DNA of 16,320 nt, taken from contig DBVO01000018.1 of assembly GCA_002308215.1 (NCBI GenBank), forward strand, positions 4,788 to 21,107, written 5' to 3'. A program made the translations under genes and the position numbers. The stretch comes from Christensenella sp. UBA1262 (GTDB lineage: Bacteria; Bacillota; Clostridia; Christensenellales; CAG-917). Shown here piece after piece: positions 15,070 through 16,320 of the stretch; position 1 is the first letter of the stretch, and the number at the start of each line of letters is the position of its first letter. Under the pieces are notes generated by a model. It was not told where the DNA came from, did not search any database, and saw only the letters and a program-made list of their open reading frames with translations.

Positions 15070-16235
15070 TATTTCTTTTTCTTTTTCTTAGGATTTTGAT
15101 AATGATTTTGTTGTGGCTTTTTCTTTTGTTGATTTTGTGGTTGATAACTATCATTTGATGCTGAACCATTGATAGTTGTAGTATTCTTGTTTGCATAAGG
15201 ATTAACCTTTGCTGCTCTTCTTGCATTTTGCAATTCTGCTTTTTTCATATCGTCAAGAATGATTGAGCATTTCTTCATGCCACGGGAAGACATAGCAATC
15301 CAGAACAATGCTACCAAGAAAGTGCCGATGAATGCCATAGCTGCATACACAATAATACCGAAGATCATTCCTGCAAGGCACAAAAGAAGTGGTGCGACTG
15401 ATAAAACGCAAACGATAATAACCATAAATGGTGCATTTGCAATAATTACAAGTGCATTCTTAAATGCTTGGAAGAATGTAAGTTCATGCGTTACAAAAAG
15501 TCCACACATAACAGGTGCTATTGTAAGAAGTGGAGCACCAAATATCCATGTGAAAATTACTGCGCAATATGCACCAGCTCCAGGAGCTCCAAGTGCTTGT
15601 TCTTTCAAAAAGTAAAGAAGTGAGATTCCCATTGCAAGACCAATGAGAATTGCGCATGTCATAGCAACAAGATATTTCCACCAAAACTTTGCAAAGCCAT
15701 ACCAGAATGTCTTTGTGATATGCTTATAAAAGTCTTGATAATAACTGCGCTTTACACAATAGAATAATGCACCAAGTCCAACTGACGCAATAATTAGCGT
15801 TCCGGCTAGCATGCATATTACTGGCATTTTTACTTCCCAGTATAATCTTGAGACGCTAATTGCTATACTGTCGCCGCCACCTGGGAAACCAACACCGATG
15901 TCACCCATAAAGTTATAAGTGCCACCAAGAACCATATTTTCAAAATACTTAGCAAACCATGCAAAAATAACGATGAATGGAAGTGTAAAAGCTACAAACC
16001 AAAGCGCAGCTTTGAAAAGTGTCGCAAATTCACCGCGGAAAACAGCCCATGCTCTCTTAAAATATGTCTCTGGGTATTCTTTTGTAGGATTTGCTTCGAC
16101 GAGACCTGCAACAACTACTTTCTTCTCTTCCTCTGGCTCAACACGAACTGGAGCATCAGTAAACAATGAGGCAAGACGAAGCTTTTTCTCTCGAACAGGA
16201 CGTCTATTTTGTTGTTGAACAATGTTTTGTGCCAT
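15069..16235 (-). CDS. Six-helix membrane protein with basic Lys/Gln-rich C-terminal tail
   Basis: A 388-residue protein: a charged cytoplasmic-looking N-terminus (1-70), hydrophobic segments at about 74-96, 137-160, 187-210, 221-248, 262-290 and 292-316, and a long soluble tail. The loop after the first helix is Gly-rich (GDIGVGFPGGGDS, 111-123). The tail is disordered-looking and ends in PQNQQKKKPQQNHYQNPKKKKKK split over 366-388, with nine lysines and six or seven glutamines. The KHITKTFWYGFAKFWWKYL segment before helix three faintly recalls the DUF624/YesL type of membrane protein, a weak resemblance only. The start at 16235 has AAGGAA five bases upstream and a good promoter ahead. It is the first gene of unit A. 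I cannot assign a function. Confidence 0.85.
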   Translation of the reverse strand: MAQNIVQQQNRRPVREKKLRLASLFTDAPVRVEPEEEKKVVVAGLVEANPTKEYPETYFKRAWAVFRGEFATLFKAALWFVAFTLPFIVIFAWFAKYFENMVLGGTYNFMGDIGVGFPGGGDSIAISVSRLYWEVKMPVICMLAGTLIIASVGLGALFYCVKRSYYQDFYKHITKTFWYGFAKFWWKYLVAMTCAILIGLAMGISLLYFLKEQALGAPGAGAYCAVIFTWIFGAPLLTIAPVMCGLFVTHELTFFQAFKNALVIIANAPFMVIIVCVLSVAPLLLCLAGMIFGIIVYAAMAFIGTFLVALFWIAMSSRGMKKCSIILDDMKKAELQNARRAAKVNPYANKNTTTINGSASNDSYQPQNQQKKKPQQNHYQNPKKKKKK

Positions 16236-16265
16236 AATATTTCCTTAAATCAAAGAATTTATCAT

Positions 16266-16294
16266 ATTATACATGATATTATTTGAAATATCAA
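16266..16294 (-). promoter_or_regulatory. Promoter of unit A
   Basis: The minus strand has TTGATA (16294-16289), a 17-base spacer and a perfect TATAAT (16271-16266). Predicted +1 is about 16259, giving a leader of about 24 bases that includes the AAGGAA ribosome site of the membrane protein gene. The -35 box is flanked by the small palindrome TTTGATATTTCAAA. The remaining bases to 16320 are AT-rich with nothing recognisable. Confidence 0.8.
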
Positions 16295-16320
16295 ACAAAA
16301 GTTATTAATTTAATATATTT

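Noticed and set aside
15069..15095. Programmed frameshift at the polylysine codons ending the membrane protein
   Set aside because: The A runs are interrupted by G and never reach the six-A slippery heptamer; the stop directly overlaps the next ATG, so simple coupling is enough.

Overview
The window is AT-rich bacterial DNA in which every credible gene lies on the minus strand, so transcription runs from high to low coordinates. The clostridial order of the aromatic genes (DAHP synthase, tyrA, aroB, aroA, aroC, chorismate mutase, aroE), the clostridial-style AroC and AroA motifs, a BmrCD-like heterodimeric ABC exporter, purine-rich Shine-Dalgarno sites, sigma-70/sigma-A type promoters and U-tailed terminators suggest a low-GC member of the Bacillota, probably of the class Clostridia. 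TGA is used as an ordinary stop. No species can be named from this sequence. There are no tRNAs, rRNAs, mobile elements or CRISPR arrays.

Three transcription units are visible. Unit A (16294 down to 12768) has a good promoter, then a six-helix membrane protein with a Lys/Gln-rich tail, a cytoplasmic TPR protein and a small acidic protein, and closes with a clear intrinsic terminator. The genes overlap and look translationally coupled; their function is unknown. Unit B (12724 down to 6464) has a promoter with an inverted repeat over its -10 box, two overlapping ABC exporter half-transporters (one degenerate and one canonical ATP site), then a malic enzyme and the two subunits of a class I Fe-S fumarase. 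The last two link fumarate, malate and pyruvate. Unit C (6440 down past the left edge) is the shikimate/chorismate/tyrosine operon: DAHP synthase with an N-terminal regulatory domain, prephenate dehydrogenase, AroB, AroA, AroC, a monofunctional AroQ-fold chorismate mutase and AroE, which is cut by the window edge.

The most interesting element is the 285-base region between fumarase and DAHP synthase. It contains a consensus promoter, a 21-residue leader peptide with five consecutive tyrosine codons and a sixth one codon later, and three mutually exclusive RNA pairings (anti-antiterminator, antiterminator, terminator) in the classical trp/his attenuator arrangement. It therefore looks like a tyrosine-sensing, ribosome-mediated transcription attenuator for the whole aromatic operon, in a lineage where tyrosine control is usually by T-box. 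The predicted transcription start falls on the A of the leader AUG, so the leader peptide may be translated from a leaderless end. A near-perfect extended -10 element downstream of the terminator could give attenuator-independent basal transcription.
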